Part shown: positions 1 to 11,375 of the stretch, piece by piece
How positions within the stretch are numbered: position 1 is the first letter of the stretch
How the letters are laid out: each line of letters begins with the position of its first letter
Made by a program: the position numbers and the translations under genes
Source: Cristatella mucedo
Taxonomy: Eukaryota > Bryozoa > Phylactolaemata > Cristatellidae
Assembly (NCBI GenBank): GCA_009760855.2
Contig: WPIO01000066.1
Span: 1,450,501 to 1,514,500 of the forward strand
Direction: 5' to 3'
DNA: 64,000 nt
The notes under the pieces: generated by a model
What the model saw: only the letters and a program-made list of their open reading frames with translations
Told to the model about the DNA's origin: nothing
Databases searched by the model: none

Positions 1-454
1 TGACACTGAGTTTTCTACGGCCTTAATCTACATCATCAAGACATAAACCAGGAGTAGGATTTGCATCCAACGTTTAATGTCTCTATTCAAGTTACTTAAA
101 TCTGGCTGAAGGAGATTCTCATAGTGATATTTTCAATAAGGGATATGCCTTCTCGAAGCAAGAAAAATCATGAATATGGTATATATCAGAGTATGTTGCT
201 AACCAAGTTTAAACTAACACATGACTACGTCGTCTTGTAAAGTTATTGTGCATCCAGATGGGAAAAGAGTACCTGTAAACGTATGCTTACGTATCAGTAC
301 TTATGCTTCGCATAGACTAAGTAACTGAACCTCTCACTGGTTTGGCATTGTGGTTAGAGTGCATTTTTCTAGAGTAATCAATATAAAAATATATGATGAC
401 TGAGAGCTCGAGTCTCGTGGTATATGTGAACTGCATAAATGAAGAGTAAGCTCT
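1..454. other. Unassigned sequence upstream of the first visible exon
   Basis: AT-rich sequence with no long reading frame or recognisable repeat. A signal-peptide exon ending in phase 1 was looked for and not seen. Confidence 0.4.
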
Positions 455-1190
455 CTTAATAATAATAATAATAATAATGTACTTGATAAAGCAGCCTCAG
501 AGAACTCAATCTCTTTCTAGGCGCTTTACATTTGCTGCAAAGGGAAATGCAATTGCATGGTAAGTAAAATCATGCATGAAAAACAAACAAAATGAATAAC
601 ATGGTTAGGGGTGACATGCACAAGGTCAGCATGCAAATGTGGTTAGTGGCAGCATGCACAGTGTCAGCACGCATAAGCACGTGAAGGACGAATCACAGGG
701 ACCCACTAAATGCTGTCCTAAATAGGTGTGTTTTTAGGTTCCTTTTAAATGTGGTCAGGTCAGGGGATGTTCTGACGCAGGTCGGGAGGGAGTTCCAGGC
801 TTTGGGAGCATACGAACTAAATGCACGATCTCCAAAGATTTGAGGTTTGTACGAGGTATTTGTAGACTGTTGGATTCCGAAAAGCGGGTGGTACGACGCT
901 TGGCCTGATGGGGGAGTATGTCGGAGAGATAGGCTGGACTCTACCCATGTCTGCATTCCTCAGTAGGTCGTTGTATACCCTAAGCAATGCTGACTCCGTG
1001 GAGTGATAAGCTCTAAAGCCGGACTGGAACTTACTAGCAAGGTGTGAGGTTTCGATATATGAGTTTACCTGGTCTGCCACAACCCGTTCCAGTGTCTTTG
1101 ATAGAAATGGTAGAAGGGAGACTTGGCGGTAGTTCAGTTCTCCTTGAGGATTTACTATGGGGATATGAAGGATATGACGGATTTACTTTA
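455..1190 (-). mobile_element. CR1/L2-type LINE copy with internal deletion
   Basis: Read on the minus strand, the outer part encodes the start of a reverse transcriptase domain (VADQVNSYIETSHLASKFQS, then the FRAYHSTESALLRV motif). This is joined after about residue 45 to the distant C-terminal tail (GDRAFSSYAPKAWNSLP). The middle of the polymerase is missing and the two parts are in different frames. The element ends in the family's 3' hairpin and an (AAT)n run at 459-477. It is a dead copy inside or just upstream of the receptor gene. Confidence 0.8.
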
Positions 1191-1387
1191 CTGGGTTTAC
1201 AATTTAAAACGCAATTATATATGTATTCGTTTTCGTAATTAGGCACCTGGTGGTTTTTTCATTAATAACTCATATATTTGTTCGTTAACACGAATAAGTT
1301 TAGCCATTAAATTGCAATAACTAGGGATTGTTAAGCTCTGAACAGAATCTTTGACTAGCTTGCCTAACACATTTTGTTTCTTTGCAG

Positions 1388-1786
1388 ATTACCCGTTTAT
1401 TCTCAGTATACCGGTTTGGGACGTCATATTCATGGAAGGCTTTCGGCAAACACTAACAGTGCATGCTAAATTTATTCTTTTGCCAGCAGTTCTAAGCTTT
1501 GGTCGAAAAGGCGATGGCCTTCACTATGTAGCTGGAACAATTGCTCGTGGGCCACCCTGCAACTACTCCAGGGTCTCAGAATCTCGAGCAGTCGTCTTCG
1601 TGCCACAGATTGAATGTTCAAGTATTTCAGACTACGGAATGTACGAGCTTAGCGCGACTTTATCCATTTCATCTATGAAAGAGTCTGATAGTGGAATTTA
1701 TGAATATGAATTGCTGCTCCCTAAATTTAGAAATCCATCGTATGATACCATCACTCATGCAAGCATCCAGTTAACTGTGATAACTC
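1388..1786 (+). CDS. Ig-superfamily receptor, exon with first visible Ig-like domain
   Basis: This 399-bp exon codes for 133 residues and is bounded by tttctttgcag and a gtaagt donor, with phase 1 at both ends as is usual for Ig-domain exons. The F-strand signature reads SMKESDSGIYEYELLLP, the DSGxY motif of V-type Ig domains. The cysteine expected after Y-x is replaced by tyrosine, and the B-strand position (LTVHAKFILLP) also has no cysteine. Two other cysteines (in GPPCNYS and QIECSS) may form a different bond. One N-glycosylation site (NYS) fits an extracellular location. It lies upstream of four phase-compatible exons on the same strand. The preceding signal-peptide exon was not found. 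The receptor's ligand and function are unknown. Confidence 0.7.
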
Positions 1787-2401
1787 GTAAGTAACTTTTA
1801 GCTATGGCGCATCATCAGATGACCTGATTTTTTTACTCTCCCTCTACATAAACGAATGCAGCTTTAAGCAAGATATCTTCGCCCAAATGCTAAATTTCTA
1901 TTTGACGGAAGCAGTTCTCCTTCCAATCTAGGATTATAGGACTATACTGCGTGTTTTAATATTTTAAATTTTAAATTTGTCTACTAAAAATAGGCTTATC
2001 GTTGCAGTCAACTGCAGTGGGCTAGTGTGCAAAAGTAAATATATGTGGTCACAAATATTCAGGGCCCTCCTGAACTACTTTCTTAAAGCTGGCTCACTGG
2101 TTGCATCACCCTTTCTATTAAAGGCGTGCAAAATTTTTAATAGTGCCAGCTTGCTCGACGTTGGCCACCGTAATTTAAAAAACATCGAATTTAAATTTAA
2201 GCTTACATGACTAAATCTTTTTCGGGGCGATTGGCCACGCTTTAGAGGAACAACTTTAGCACGATTTGTGATAACTTCCTCTTCCGTTCAGCACTAATGC
2301 TAGCCTATGACAAAATTACAAGGACCCGAAACTGTTCTGAGAAACAAGAGTTTAAGTTTCAGTAATTTCTTCAAGTAAGGGAATATCAGGAAGTTGTTTT
2401 G

Positions 2402-2880
2402 CACGTAGTGCAGACGTTAGAAGCGTATGAAGTTAATGCACGGTCTTCAAATTATTGAATATGTGCTGCACCAGTTGCAGCCTCTTCGTGCCCTCAGGTC
2501 CTGTGAGGACAATAAATTAGCTGTCCCATTCCTCTACTTAAAGACCGATGGCGACAGAAGCTTTAGCTCTGCAGGTCCTAGACTGTGGAACTCGCCTCCA
2601 CAATTCTTACGCAACGACAACTACTACTCTTCTGCTGCCTACAATGGCTCATCCTTTTCAGCGGTCCTGAGATGCTACTTCCATGCTACTCAGTATCTCA
2701 GGTACTCTCTTGATTCTGCTATGCTTTCTACTTTATCTTTGTTGCGTGAGACGAAGCCTGTTGGCTACCGATTGCCCACCGAAAGTCGCTTAGGTTGTCA
2801 GTGAGCTATACAGAACTCTCTTGCGTACTACCCACATAGTCCTTATGACTTTGTATAGTTATATTAATTATATCATATAT
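2402..2880 (+). mobile_element. LINE family B, C-terminal fragment
   Basis: The reading frame contains a LINE tail (RALRSCEDNKLAVPFLYLKT, then GDRSFSSAGPRLWNSPP), a relative of but distinct from the L2-like family. It continues into a 3' region (tggctaccg...gaaagtcgcttagg...cacatagtc) that is shared with the other family B copies. It lies in the first intron of the receptor gene and is 5'-truncated. Confidence 0.75.
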
Positions 2881-3434
2881 CGGAAATAAATTATATCATA
2901 TAGAGTATTCGTATAACTGGCCGCATATTTCCTGCAAGAAAAAATTAGCTTGGTACCGGCTATTTCAATTTTGCTGATTTCTTGTTAGTGATACGTTCTG
3001 TGTTACTGATTTTAGGTTTCTGGTACTTGAAAATAGCTAACGTGTAATAATTCTACTAACTTCACGATAGTTAGCAATTTTCTACTTATTTTATTTGAAT
3101 AAATTTTTTATTGTATACATGACTGCATTTTTAATGCAATTTCACTTAACGTTTAGCACTCAATTCGTGGCATATACTCGCCAAATTTTCTCTAAGAGCT
3201 CACTTACGAACTCACTTCGTCAATCGCATTATAGATATCGCTACAATTAAATTAAAGATATGATTACTGTGCGCACTATAAATTAATATACATCAAATAA
3301 TAACACGCATCTTATACATATACATTATAAAATACCATTGCTGGGATGTGAATTACTTCTATCTCGTTTTCAAACTACCCGGATCAAATTAAACTGGATA
3401 ACTATTCCTGGGATCAGCATTTTTTCTATTTCAG

Positions 3435-3812
3435 AACGATGTCGAGCAATAAACGTAAGCTCCGATGGCAGTACATATCTAGTAACAGCCGGTGACGGCT
3501 TTATTCTTACATGTACTGGGCTCTGCTTTGTTCAAAACCCACAGTTAGTTATCGGTATTCAATCATTAAGTACCGCATCAAGCACTCCGCTCGACGTAAG
3601 CTGTCATTCAGGAATCTTTCAAATAAGTTTACAATATCGTGGAAATATAACATCAAACTGCCACAAGCTTAACTTCAACCAATCTGCACGGAACACTATA
3701 GAAGCGAAATTCAGATTTGACAACATATCAACCGAGTTAGAGGGAAACTATAAGTGCTACGTAAGAGCATACGAAGAACTCTCCGAAACCAATTTCAAAA
3801 TACTGGTGCAAC
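3435..3812 (+). CDS. Ig-superfamily receptor, second Ig-like domain exon
   Basis: A 378-bp exon (126 residues), acceptor ctatttcag, donor gtaaga, phase 1 on both sides. The B-strand cysteine lies in GDGFILTCTG and the F-strand cysteine in LEGNYKCYVRAY, so the canonical Ig disulfide is present here. Additional cysteines (CFVQN, VSCHSG, NCHKL) suggest further bonds. Several N-glycosylation sequons (NVS, NIT, NQS, NIS) support an extracellular domain. It is separated from the next Ig exon by an intron of only 106 bp. It is best read as a V- or I-set domain; the exact subtype is uncertain. Confidence 0.72.
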
Positions 3813-3918
3813 GTAAGAAAAGTTATTAAACTTGAGATAGCCACTTTTAAAACTAAGATGATTACTCTTTACCACTTTTAGAATGACAAAGAAGCACTTC
3901 ATTCGGATGTTTTTGTAG

Positions 3919-4236
3919 GACCACCAAACCTGACATTGCTGCATGACGTAGAATTCGATTTTGAAAACTCACATGAATCATTTAACTTCACTTGCTTGGC
4001 TAAGGACGGTCGTCCACCAGCGAATTTGATCTGGATTGTGGACAAAGTGAGGACTTTCATGAATGTCACGCGATCGGAAGGTGCGTTCCAGAATTGGATG
4101 TCAACGGAACATACAATAAGTACTCTCCTTCTACCAAAACATCGACGCTTCAACGGAAAACTGGTGTCGTGTCAAACATCCGAATACTTGAATTTGCACG
4201 TGGTCTCGTCGAAGCAGGTCAAAGTTCACGTCTACT
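3919..4236 (+). CDS. Ig-superfamily receptor, third Ig-like (C2-type) domain exon
   Basis: A 318-bp exon (106 residues) from the acceptor gtttttgtag to a gtaagt donor, phase 1 at both ends. An upstream AG at 3880-3881 does not give phase 1, so 3919 is preferred. The B strand and C strand read FNFTCLAKDGRPPANLIWIV, with cysteine, proline and tryptophan placed as in nectin- or CD80-like C2 domains. The F strand has GKLVSCQTSEYL. Sequons NLT, NFT and NVT are present. The domain appears complete. Confidence 0.75.
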
Positions 4237-4486
4237 GTAAGTAAACAACATGGCGTTCTATTTTCCGTATGGCCCCTGGAAAAAATGTGTCCGCGATTTC
4301 TCTTGTACGAGAGGGCGCACAAAACCTGCCACTCCGAAGGAGGTGTTAGGTGTTTTTTTCGTTGAAAACTACTGAGAGTTCTATCGCAAACTTGCTTTGA
4401 ACTTTGAACTGCTTTGAACTACGTCCGAATCTGCATTTATTTATCAACCTTAAACGGCTCCTTCATAATTTAATGGAAATATTTGA

Positions 4487-5650
4487 CGAATCACAGGGAC
4501 CCACTAAAGACCGTCCTAAATAGGTGGGTTTTTAATTTCTTATTCTTTTTAAATGTAGTCTGTTCAGGGGATGTCGTGACGCAGGTCGGGAGTGAGTTCC
4601 AGGTTTTTGGAGAATACCAACTACAGGCACAATCTCCAAATTATTTAGGTTAGTATGAGGTATAGGCATACAGTTCCGAAAAGCTGGTGGAACGATGCTT
4701 ATCCTGGCGAAGCCGTATATCTGACAGGTAAGCTGGAGCAGCCGAGGAATAAAGCGTGAACCTTAACGTGACCGGCAAAGACCTTAGATTCGATGTATTG
4801 CTTTATTGGTTGCCAGTGCAGGTTGGCAAGAAGTGGTGTGATGGGCCAACTGCGAGGCTATTTACATACCAGAGTAGCTACAGAGTTGTGTACCAGCTGC
4901 AAGCTGCCTGATTAGACAGGCAGGTAGGCCAGTCAGCAGTGAGTTGCAGAAATCAGCAGGTGATGCCACAAATTCACGGACCAGCATATATGTTGTATCC
5001 CTGTCTAACAAGCCCGAATTTTAGCACTGTTATGTAGCTCAAAGTAAGCAGACTTTATTGCGTAGCTGAGGTGGCCCTCTGAAAAAACGTCACCTTAGAA
5101 TATGGCACCTACATTTCATGCAGATTAAGCAGGAGATAAGCTGACAGAGCCTATTTTGAGCATTAGCCTTCCCACTGCCTTAATCACTCTTGGTTTTCCA
5201 ATAACTAGTAAGTTGGTTTTATCAGTATGTACTTAAAAAAATTTGCTGCAATCTATTTGGGGATGCCACCACAACATGCAGCAAGGGAGTTGAGAGAATG
5301 ACACGTGCTGGAGGGCTGGGAGGGAGAAAAGCAGAGATACAACTGAGTGTACAACAACAATGTACAACAGTACAACTGAGTGCCATCCTCATAGCAGTGA
5401 AAGTATAAATTTTGCTTCCCAATCACATCGAGTAAGAGCATTTCCCGTTATAAGAATAGGACTAAGCAAGGCGACCTGAGGTACCCCATATTTCGGTGGT
5501 TCCTCGGATGATTTTAGTCCAATCACAATATTACTCTTGAATTTCCCACTTATATAGGACCTGAAGCATTGCATAGCAGTGCCAGAAATTCTCAGGCGAG
5601 ATGAGATGCCCTCAAGAAGGACGTCGTGATCGATTGTGTTGTACATATGT
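4487..5650 (-). mobile_element. L2-like LINE copy, broken, with reverse transcriptase fragment
   Basis: The 4487-5210 part matches the L2-like C-terminal tail and 3' region on the minus strand. About 230 bp further on, 5440-5650 encodes a polymerase fragment (TIDHDVLLEGISSRLRISGT and a GVPQ motif close to the catalytic core). Intervening sequence is deleted or scrambled. It lies in the long third intron of the receptor gene. Confidence 0.7.
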
Positions 5651-6125
5651 TATTAGGTGTGTCGTCATATAACTTTGAAGCACATGCTTAGCGGCGTGTA
5701 CTTAAAATTTTGCGCTGATCGGGTTACTATTAGCCTACCTTTGACGTGCTTAGGACATAGTAGTGATAGGCTGACAACGGCTTAGAATGACAAGAACAGC
5801 CAGCTTTTGTTCAAAATAAGTCTACCTACAGAGGTCCAATACGAGACACGGCAGAAGGCTGAAATTATATGTAACTGCAATCAATCATATACTCCAAATT
5901 GTTGTGGTGGTCAATTCATTATTTTATGAGCTATGACATAATTGACGTCAGGCATTTCATTGTCGTTTGAAGGTATACTGAGACCACCAAGCTATAACTA
6001 AGCCGTTGAGCACAAAGAAACGATATGCATCACACTAATAATTCAATAAATTGAGAGCTAAGACTCTGAGGAATAGGTCAATAAAATAAGACCTTTGTAA
6101 GCATAAGCAGAACATATCCACAACA
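5651..6125. other. Unassigned intronic sequence
   Basis: No repeat, RNA or coding signal was recognised in this part of the third intron. Confidence 0.3.
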
Positions 6126-6362
6126 ATGATAATAATAATACACTTAATAAAGCTCCACCAGAGAACTCCGTCTCTTTTAAGGTGCTGTACGTTTGCAGCA
6201 AAGGAAGTACGATCGCATCGTAGGCGTTATCATGCTTCATGAACAACATGAATATTATAGTTTTGGGTGACATGCACAGAGTTAGCATGCGAGTGTGGTT
6301 AGAGGCTGCGTGCACACTGTCAGCACGCATAAGCACATAAAGGACGAATTACAGGGACCCAC
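6126..6362 (-). mobile_element. L2-like LINE 3' end
   Basis: Minus-strand copy of the family's 3' untranslated region, with the terminal hairpin and AAT run at 6124-6138. It stops shortly after the end of the coding region, so it is a strongly 5'-truncated insertion. The neighbouring stretch 6363-6615 is unassigned. Confidence 0.7.
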
Positions 6363-6617
6363 ACGATAGGTCTCACACCGCCGGCAGTCAGACAATGTGC
6401 AGGAATGGTCTTCTGGTTGTCACTTTAAAAGTTGACGAGTGTTTATACAAAGCCGCTCATCTCTTGCAAAGCCACTGACCTCTCCGCAGGATGTAATTAA
6501 CGAGATGAAATCGCAAGGTTCTTATCTGCACATGCTGTAAACGCCTAGGGAGCTGGAGACGGGCGACAGGTATGCTCACGGCTGAGAGTGTTGAACAAGA
6601 GAGAACAAGCAGGACAA

Positions 6618-7575
6618 ATAATAATCATAATAATAATGCACTTGATAAAGCGCCCACAGAGAACTCAATCTCTTTCTAGGTGCTTCACGTTTGCTGCAAA
6701 GGGAAACGTGACTGAATGGTGAGTAATATTGTGCTTTATAAACAACATGAATAGCATAATTACTGGTGGCATGCACACGGTCAGCATGCAAGTATGGTTA
6801 GTAGCAGCATTCCCAGTGTCAGAACGCATAAGCACATGGAGGAAGAATCACAGGGACCCACTAAATGCAGTCCTTAATAGGCGTGTTTATAAGTTCTTTT
6901 TAAATCTTGTCAAGTCAGGGAGGTTCTGACGCAAGTCGGGAGTGAGTTCCAGGATTAGGGAGCATAAGAAGTAAATGCACGGTCTCCAAAAGGTTTGAGG
7001 TTTGTAAGAGGTATTGGTAAACTGTTGGATTCCGAAAAGTGGTTGGTATGACGCTTGGCCTGGTTGGGGAGGGCAGATCTAAGAGATAGGCTGGAGCCAA
7101 AGAATGAAGTGACCAAACGGTGAGCGACAAAACCTTGAAGTCAATCCGTTTCTTCACTGTAGCCAGTAGCCGGTAGCCAGTGCAGGTCGGCGAGAAGTGG
7201 CGTGAGGCGGCAACTGCAAAGCTCACGACAGACAAGCCTAGACAAAGCTCACGACAGACAAGCCTCTCCTGAGTTTTGCACAAGCTGTAATCGCCTGATT
7301 GCACATGCCCGTAGGGCCAGCAAGCAGTGAGTTACAGAAGACAAAACGGGACGTCACAAATGCATGGACCAACTTAGGCGTAATATCCTTATCTAAACAA
7401 GCCCAAATTTTAGCATTGTTGTGCAACTGAAAGTAGGCTGACTTGATTGAGGAGCTGATGCCGTCGTCTAACGAGAGGTCAATTTGGAACATGACACCTA
7501 GATTTGAAGCTGATTTAACCGGAGATATGCCAGCAGAGCTAATTATGAGCATCAGCCTTTTCAAGTTCTGAATCA
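6618..7575 (-). mobile_element. L2-like LINE C-terminal copy, left arm of an inverted pair
   Basis: The minus strand encodes the C-terminal part of the LINE protein in two overlapping frames (NLGVMFQIDLSLDDGISSSI, DITPKLVHAFVTSRFVFCNS, then AYLLDLPS and the tail), so it has at least one frameshift. A small duplication (gctcacgacagacaagcct repeated at about 7222-7263) is visible. It faces a + strand copy at 7795-8572. Confidence 0.8.
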
Positions 7576-7794
7576 CACTGCCTTTGCCAATAACAAGTAA
7601 TCACATGACCATGCGGCCATTCACTAATTCATTGACCCGATCGGTGGGGAGGACACGGCTGCTGTGGGGTTATGCACTCCTGCACTGGTCAGGCTAGGGT
7701 GGGGCTACATGGTGGCAGTGTCACGCCCGCAAAGGCTCTCACTTCTAGTCATCTGGCTCGAGCCAACTTGAGGACATAATCCGCCTAAATCTGC

Positions 7795-8572
7795 CTGTTT
7801 TCAGCTTTATAACATTGCTAAAATTCGGGCTTGTTTAGATAAGGATACCACATCCAAGTTGGTCCATGCATTCGTAACATCCCGTCTCGACTTCTGCAAC
7901 TCACTGCTTACTGGCTTACCAGCATGTGCGATCAGGCGATTGCAGCTGGTGCAAAACTCTGCAGCTAGGCTTGTCTGTCGTGAGCTTCGCAGTTGCCACA
8001 TTACTCCACTTCTCGCCGACCTGCACTGGCTACCAGTCATGCACTGGATTGACTTCAAGTTTTTGTCGCTCACTTTCAGGTCCCTTCATTCTATGGCTCC
8101 AGCCTATCTCTCCGATATACTCCCCCCATCAGGCCAAGCATCGTACCACCTGCTTTTCGGAATCGAACAGTCTACAAATACCTCGTACAGACCTTAAATC
8201 CTTTGGAGACCGTGCATTTAGTTCGTATGCTCCCAAAGCCTGGAACTCCCTCCCGACCTGTGTCAGAGCATCCCCTGACCTGACCCCATTTAAAAGGAAC
8301 TTAAAAACACACCTATTTAGGACAGCATTTAGTGGGTCCCTGTGATTCGTCCTTAATGTGCTAATGCGTGCTGACAATGTTGAAGCTGCCACTAACCATA
8401 TTTGCATGCTGACCCTGTGCATGTCACCCCTAACCAATTATTCATTTTTTTTGTTTTTCAAGCATGATTTTAGTTACAATGCAATTGCATTTCCCTTTGC
8501 AGCAAATGGAAAGCACCTAGAGAGAGATTACGTTCTCTGATGGCGCTTTATCAAGTTCATTATTATTATTAT
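7795..8572 (+). mobile_element. L2-like LINE C-terminal copy, right arm of an inverted pair
   Basis: This + strand copy encodes LVHAFVTSRLDFCNSLLTGL, ITPLLADLHWLPV, and ends with the FGDRAFSSYAPKAWNSLP tail and FRTAFSGSL stop. It is split by a frameshift near 8110. The 3' region, terminal hairpin (8510-8550) and an ATT run ending at 8572 are complete. The 215-bp spacer 7580-7794 is unassigned. Confidence 0.82.
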
Positions 8573-9014
8573 CCGCAAATTGTGGGATGCGACGCCTGGT
8601 CTGCACTTGGTATGCCAGAGGCAAAATCGGTGGATCGGGTGGCTCCGAGGAAAGTGATCTCTCCAAAGTAGGCATAGGTGCTGTCCTTGGAGAAGGTGCA
8701 GACGACTGAGATTCCTGATATGCCGTGTGTGTGCTTGTCGCCTGCCAGTCGATTTAAATATCCATTCGGCAGCTGGAGACGTTGACGAAAAGAATTTCTG
8801 CCCGTTCGAAAACAACGTATGGGTCGTCGTAGGTTGGCCTACGTCACGTCGCTGCTCACAAAGACCTTGACATAATGCTACAGGTCGTCGGAAACCTAAG
8901 ATGGGGAGCCGAACCTATAGGCGGTACAGTTCGTTGGCGGCTCATGTTCTCGATGACCGTCGTGACAAACAGGGTGACATATGACCTGTCGGCCAGTTCC
9001 TCTATGGTACACAT
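8573..9014 (-). other. Coding-like island of unknown origin
   Basis: The minus strand has a 52-codon frame from an ATG at 9014 to a TGA at 8856 (starting MCTIEELADRSYVTLFVT). In a different frame from about 8836 to 8569 it reads without stops through HTHGISGISVVCTFSKDST and AYFGEITFLGATRSTDF. The base composition is more GC-rich than the flanking introns. The second frame runs into the tail of the adjacent LINE, as if that insertion truncated it. No family was recognised; it may be a piece of an old gene or transposon. Confidence 0.3.
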
Positions 9015-9263
9015 TTTTTTATCATTATCGCTTTTCTATACGAAAAATGATAGGTAACCGCCAAAATGACTATTCAGTATCTGTTGAAGGCAACTAAATT
9101 TGTTTACAGCAACAATCGGTTTCTGAATGTTGCTTATCTGTAATTTGTAGGAATTTTTTGCTCCTCTAAAGTTCTCTTAGGAGACTTGATTTTTAATTTT
9201 CATTCGGTTTTATGTGTGCATACTTCTGTCGGGTTCTTGCTGATGTTAGATTTTTTATTTCAG

Positions 9264-9530
9264 TCTTTCCGTCAGATGTTGCTGATCGTCATATAGAAAC
9301 CGTTGGTGCAGTCACAGTTACATGTGACATGTTCAACAGTAGTCCTCCCATTACCAAAGAGGACTGCGAGTTTGTGTTTGCCACTAATGAAACATTGTCG
9401 TTACGATCCGTATCAGGCTCTAGTTATACTGTAGGACCGGGAGAGAGTGCAAAATTTGAATGTCGCTGCTTTTACCGCCACTATGGTCGCACTAAAAGAG
9501 TGAAATGTGAAATATTTGTCAACTGGAAAG
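9264..9530 (+). CDS. Ig-superfamily receptor, fourth extracellular exon
   Basis: A 267-bp exon (89 residues) with acceptor ttttttatttcag and donor gtaaag, phase 1 on both sides. It carries VGAVTVTCDMFNSS near the start and SAKFECRCFYRHYG and KCEIFVNWK near the end, so it is cysteine-rich. It has two sequons (NSS, NET). The first half resembles the start of an Ig B strand; the spacing is short for a full Ig domain, so it may be a small Ig-like or membrane-proximal module. It is linked to the upstream exons by strand and phase only, across a 5-kb intron full of LINE fragments. Confidence 0.55.
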
Positions 9531-10444
9531 GTAAAGCTGCCTTGCGATTTAGTTTGATTGCCCGACAAGCGTCTCGTGAATAATTTTTATAAGCACCTGT
9601 GAAACAGCCATAATCTATGCAAAGAGAGAAAGTCCTGCCCACGACGATTAACAAGATATAAATCACAAGACTTTAATTAGATGCGTGCTGTGTGAGAACC
9701 AGTTGGAGATAGATGAGCAATCTGAAAACTATGTCATACTTGTCACCATTACCGCTCGTCGCCCTGTCACCATCACATCGTCACCATTACCTTCGTCACC
9801 ATTGCAGCTGTTGGCTGTTGCTCTCTATGATTATAGTGCATTGGTATTGTAGAAGAAGTGTTACAAAATCGTTGATACGTAATAGGACACCACATTTAGA
9901 GCATGTATTGAATAATGACATTTTTCGTGACAGAGTAGGGGCTAAAAGATTTTGTAGTAAGGAATAGCCAGCTTCAGGTTGATGGGACTCTTGATTAATT
10001 GGCTGCTAGAATCGGTAGTTTTGTGGTGTTTATCAGTGCTAAGTTTGGATACATACTCTTGAACAGACTTTGAAGCCGGTCTCTTGACAATATCTGCTTG
10101 ACTAGTGGGAATTATTACAATCACAATTCATCACAATTATTACAATATTATTACAATCTGATGAATTGTTAAACAGTATTGATAACCTTGAAAAAAAGAG
10201 AACCGCTGATGATGGCAGATTTAAGAGGCCGGGCTGAGCATCTAAAACAAATTCTATAGGAACAGAAAGTCTAGTACTTATCTCCATTTTTCTATGATTA
10301 CTTGGAATACGTTAACATTTTCTACGCTTTCTTACCTTTTTATTTCATATGTTTTCAATATGCTCATTTTGAATCGTAGATGCACGATCCAAAAATGCTG
10401 ATTTCGACGATCGGCCATCGAGGTTAAGTTCTCTGAGGGCCCTT
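9531..10444. other. Unassigned intron sequence
   Basis: Part of the fourth intron. A short repeat of caccat-type units at about 9735-9806 precedes a hydrophobic but quickly interrupted reading frame. Nothing here could be supported as an exon. Confidence 0.3.
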
Positions 10445-11375
10445 TATAATAATAATAATAAGTCACTTGATAAAGCGCCCTCAGAGAACTTAATTGCTCT
10501 CTAGGTGCTTTACATTTGCTGTAAAGTGAAATGCAATTGAATGGTAAGTAAAATCATGCTGAAAAACAAACGAAATGAATAATATGGTTAGGGTTGACAT
10601 GCGCAGGGTCAGCATGCAAATGTGGTTAGTGGCAGCATGCACAGTGTCAGCACACATAAGCACATCAAGGACGAATCACAGGGACTCACTAAATGCTGTC
10701 CTAAATAGGTGTGTTTTTAGGTTCCTTTAAAATGTGGTCAGGTCAGGGGATGTTCTGACGCAGGTCGGGAGGGAGTTCCAGGCTTTTGGAGCATATGAAC
10801 TAAATGCACTGTCTCCAAAGGATTTAAGGTTTGTACGAGGTATTGGTAGACTGTTGGATTCCGAAAAGCGGGGGGTACGATGCTTGGCCTGATGGGGTAG
10901 TATATCTGACAGATAGGCTGGAGCCATAGAATGAAGGGACCTAAAAGTGAGCGACAACACCTTGAAATCAATCCGTTGCTTGACTGGTAGCCAGTACAGG
11001 TCGGCGAGAAGTGGAGTAATGTGGCAACTGCGACGCTCACGACATACAAGTCTAGCTGCCGAGTTTTGCACCAGCTGCAATCGCCTGATCGCAATTGCTG
11101 GTAGGCCAGTAAGCAGTGAGTTGCAGAAGTCGAGACGGGATGTCACGAATGCATGGACCAACTTAGATGTGGTATCTTTATCTAAACAAGCCCGAATTTT
11201 AGCAATGTTATTAAGCTGAAAATAGGCGGATTTGACTGTGGAGCTTATATGGTCGTCTAACAAGAGTTCGCTTTGGAATATGACACCTAGATTTTGAGCT
11301 GATTCAACTGGAGATATGCTGGCAGAGCCAATTTTGAGAGTCAGCCTGTCCAATCTCTGGATCACACTTTATCTA
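10445..11375 (-). mobile_element. L2-like LINE, best preserved C-terminal region
   Basis: On the minus strand a single open frame (from 11365 to 10727, about 212 codons) covers the end of the LINE protein: SPVESAQNLGVIFQSELLLD, TSKLVHAFVTSRLDFCNSLL, ITPLLADLYWLPVKQRIDFK, and GDSAFSSYAPKAWNSLPTCV. The 3' region, hairpin and AAT run at 10448-10461 follow. The order (palm or thumb, long C-terminal tail, 3' hairpin, short triplet tail) matches CR1/L2-clade LINEs. The polymerase catalytic motifs are not included. Confidence 0.85.

Noticed and set aside
9713-9967. Possible alternative transmembrane exon of the receptor
   Set aside because: The hydrophobic part comes from caccat-type repeats and no acceptor gives a long phase-1 frame.
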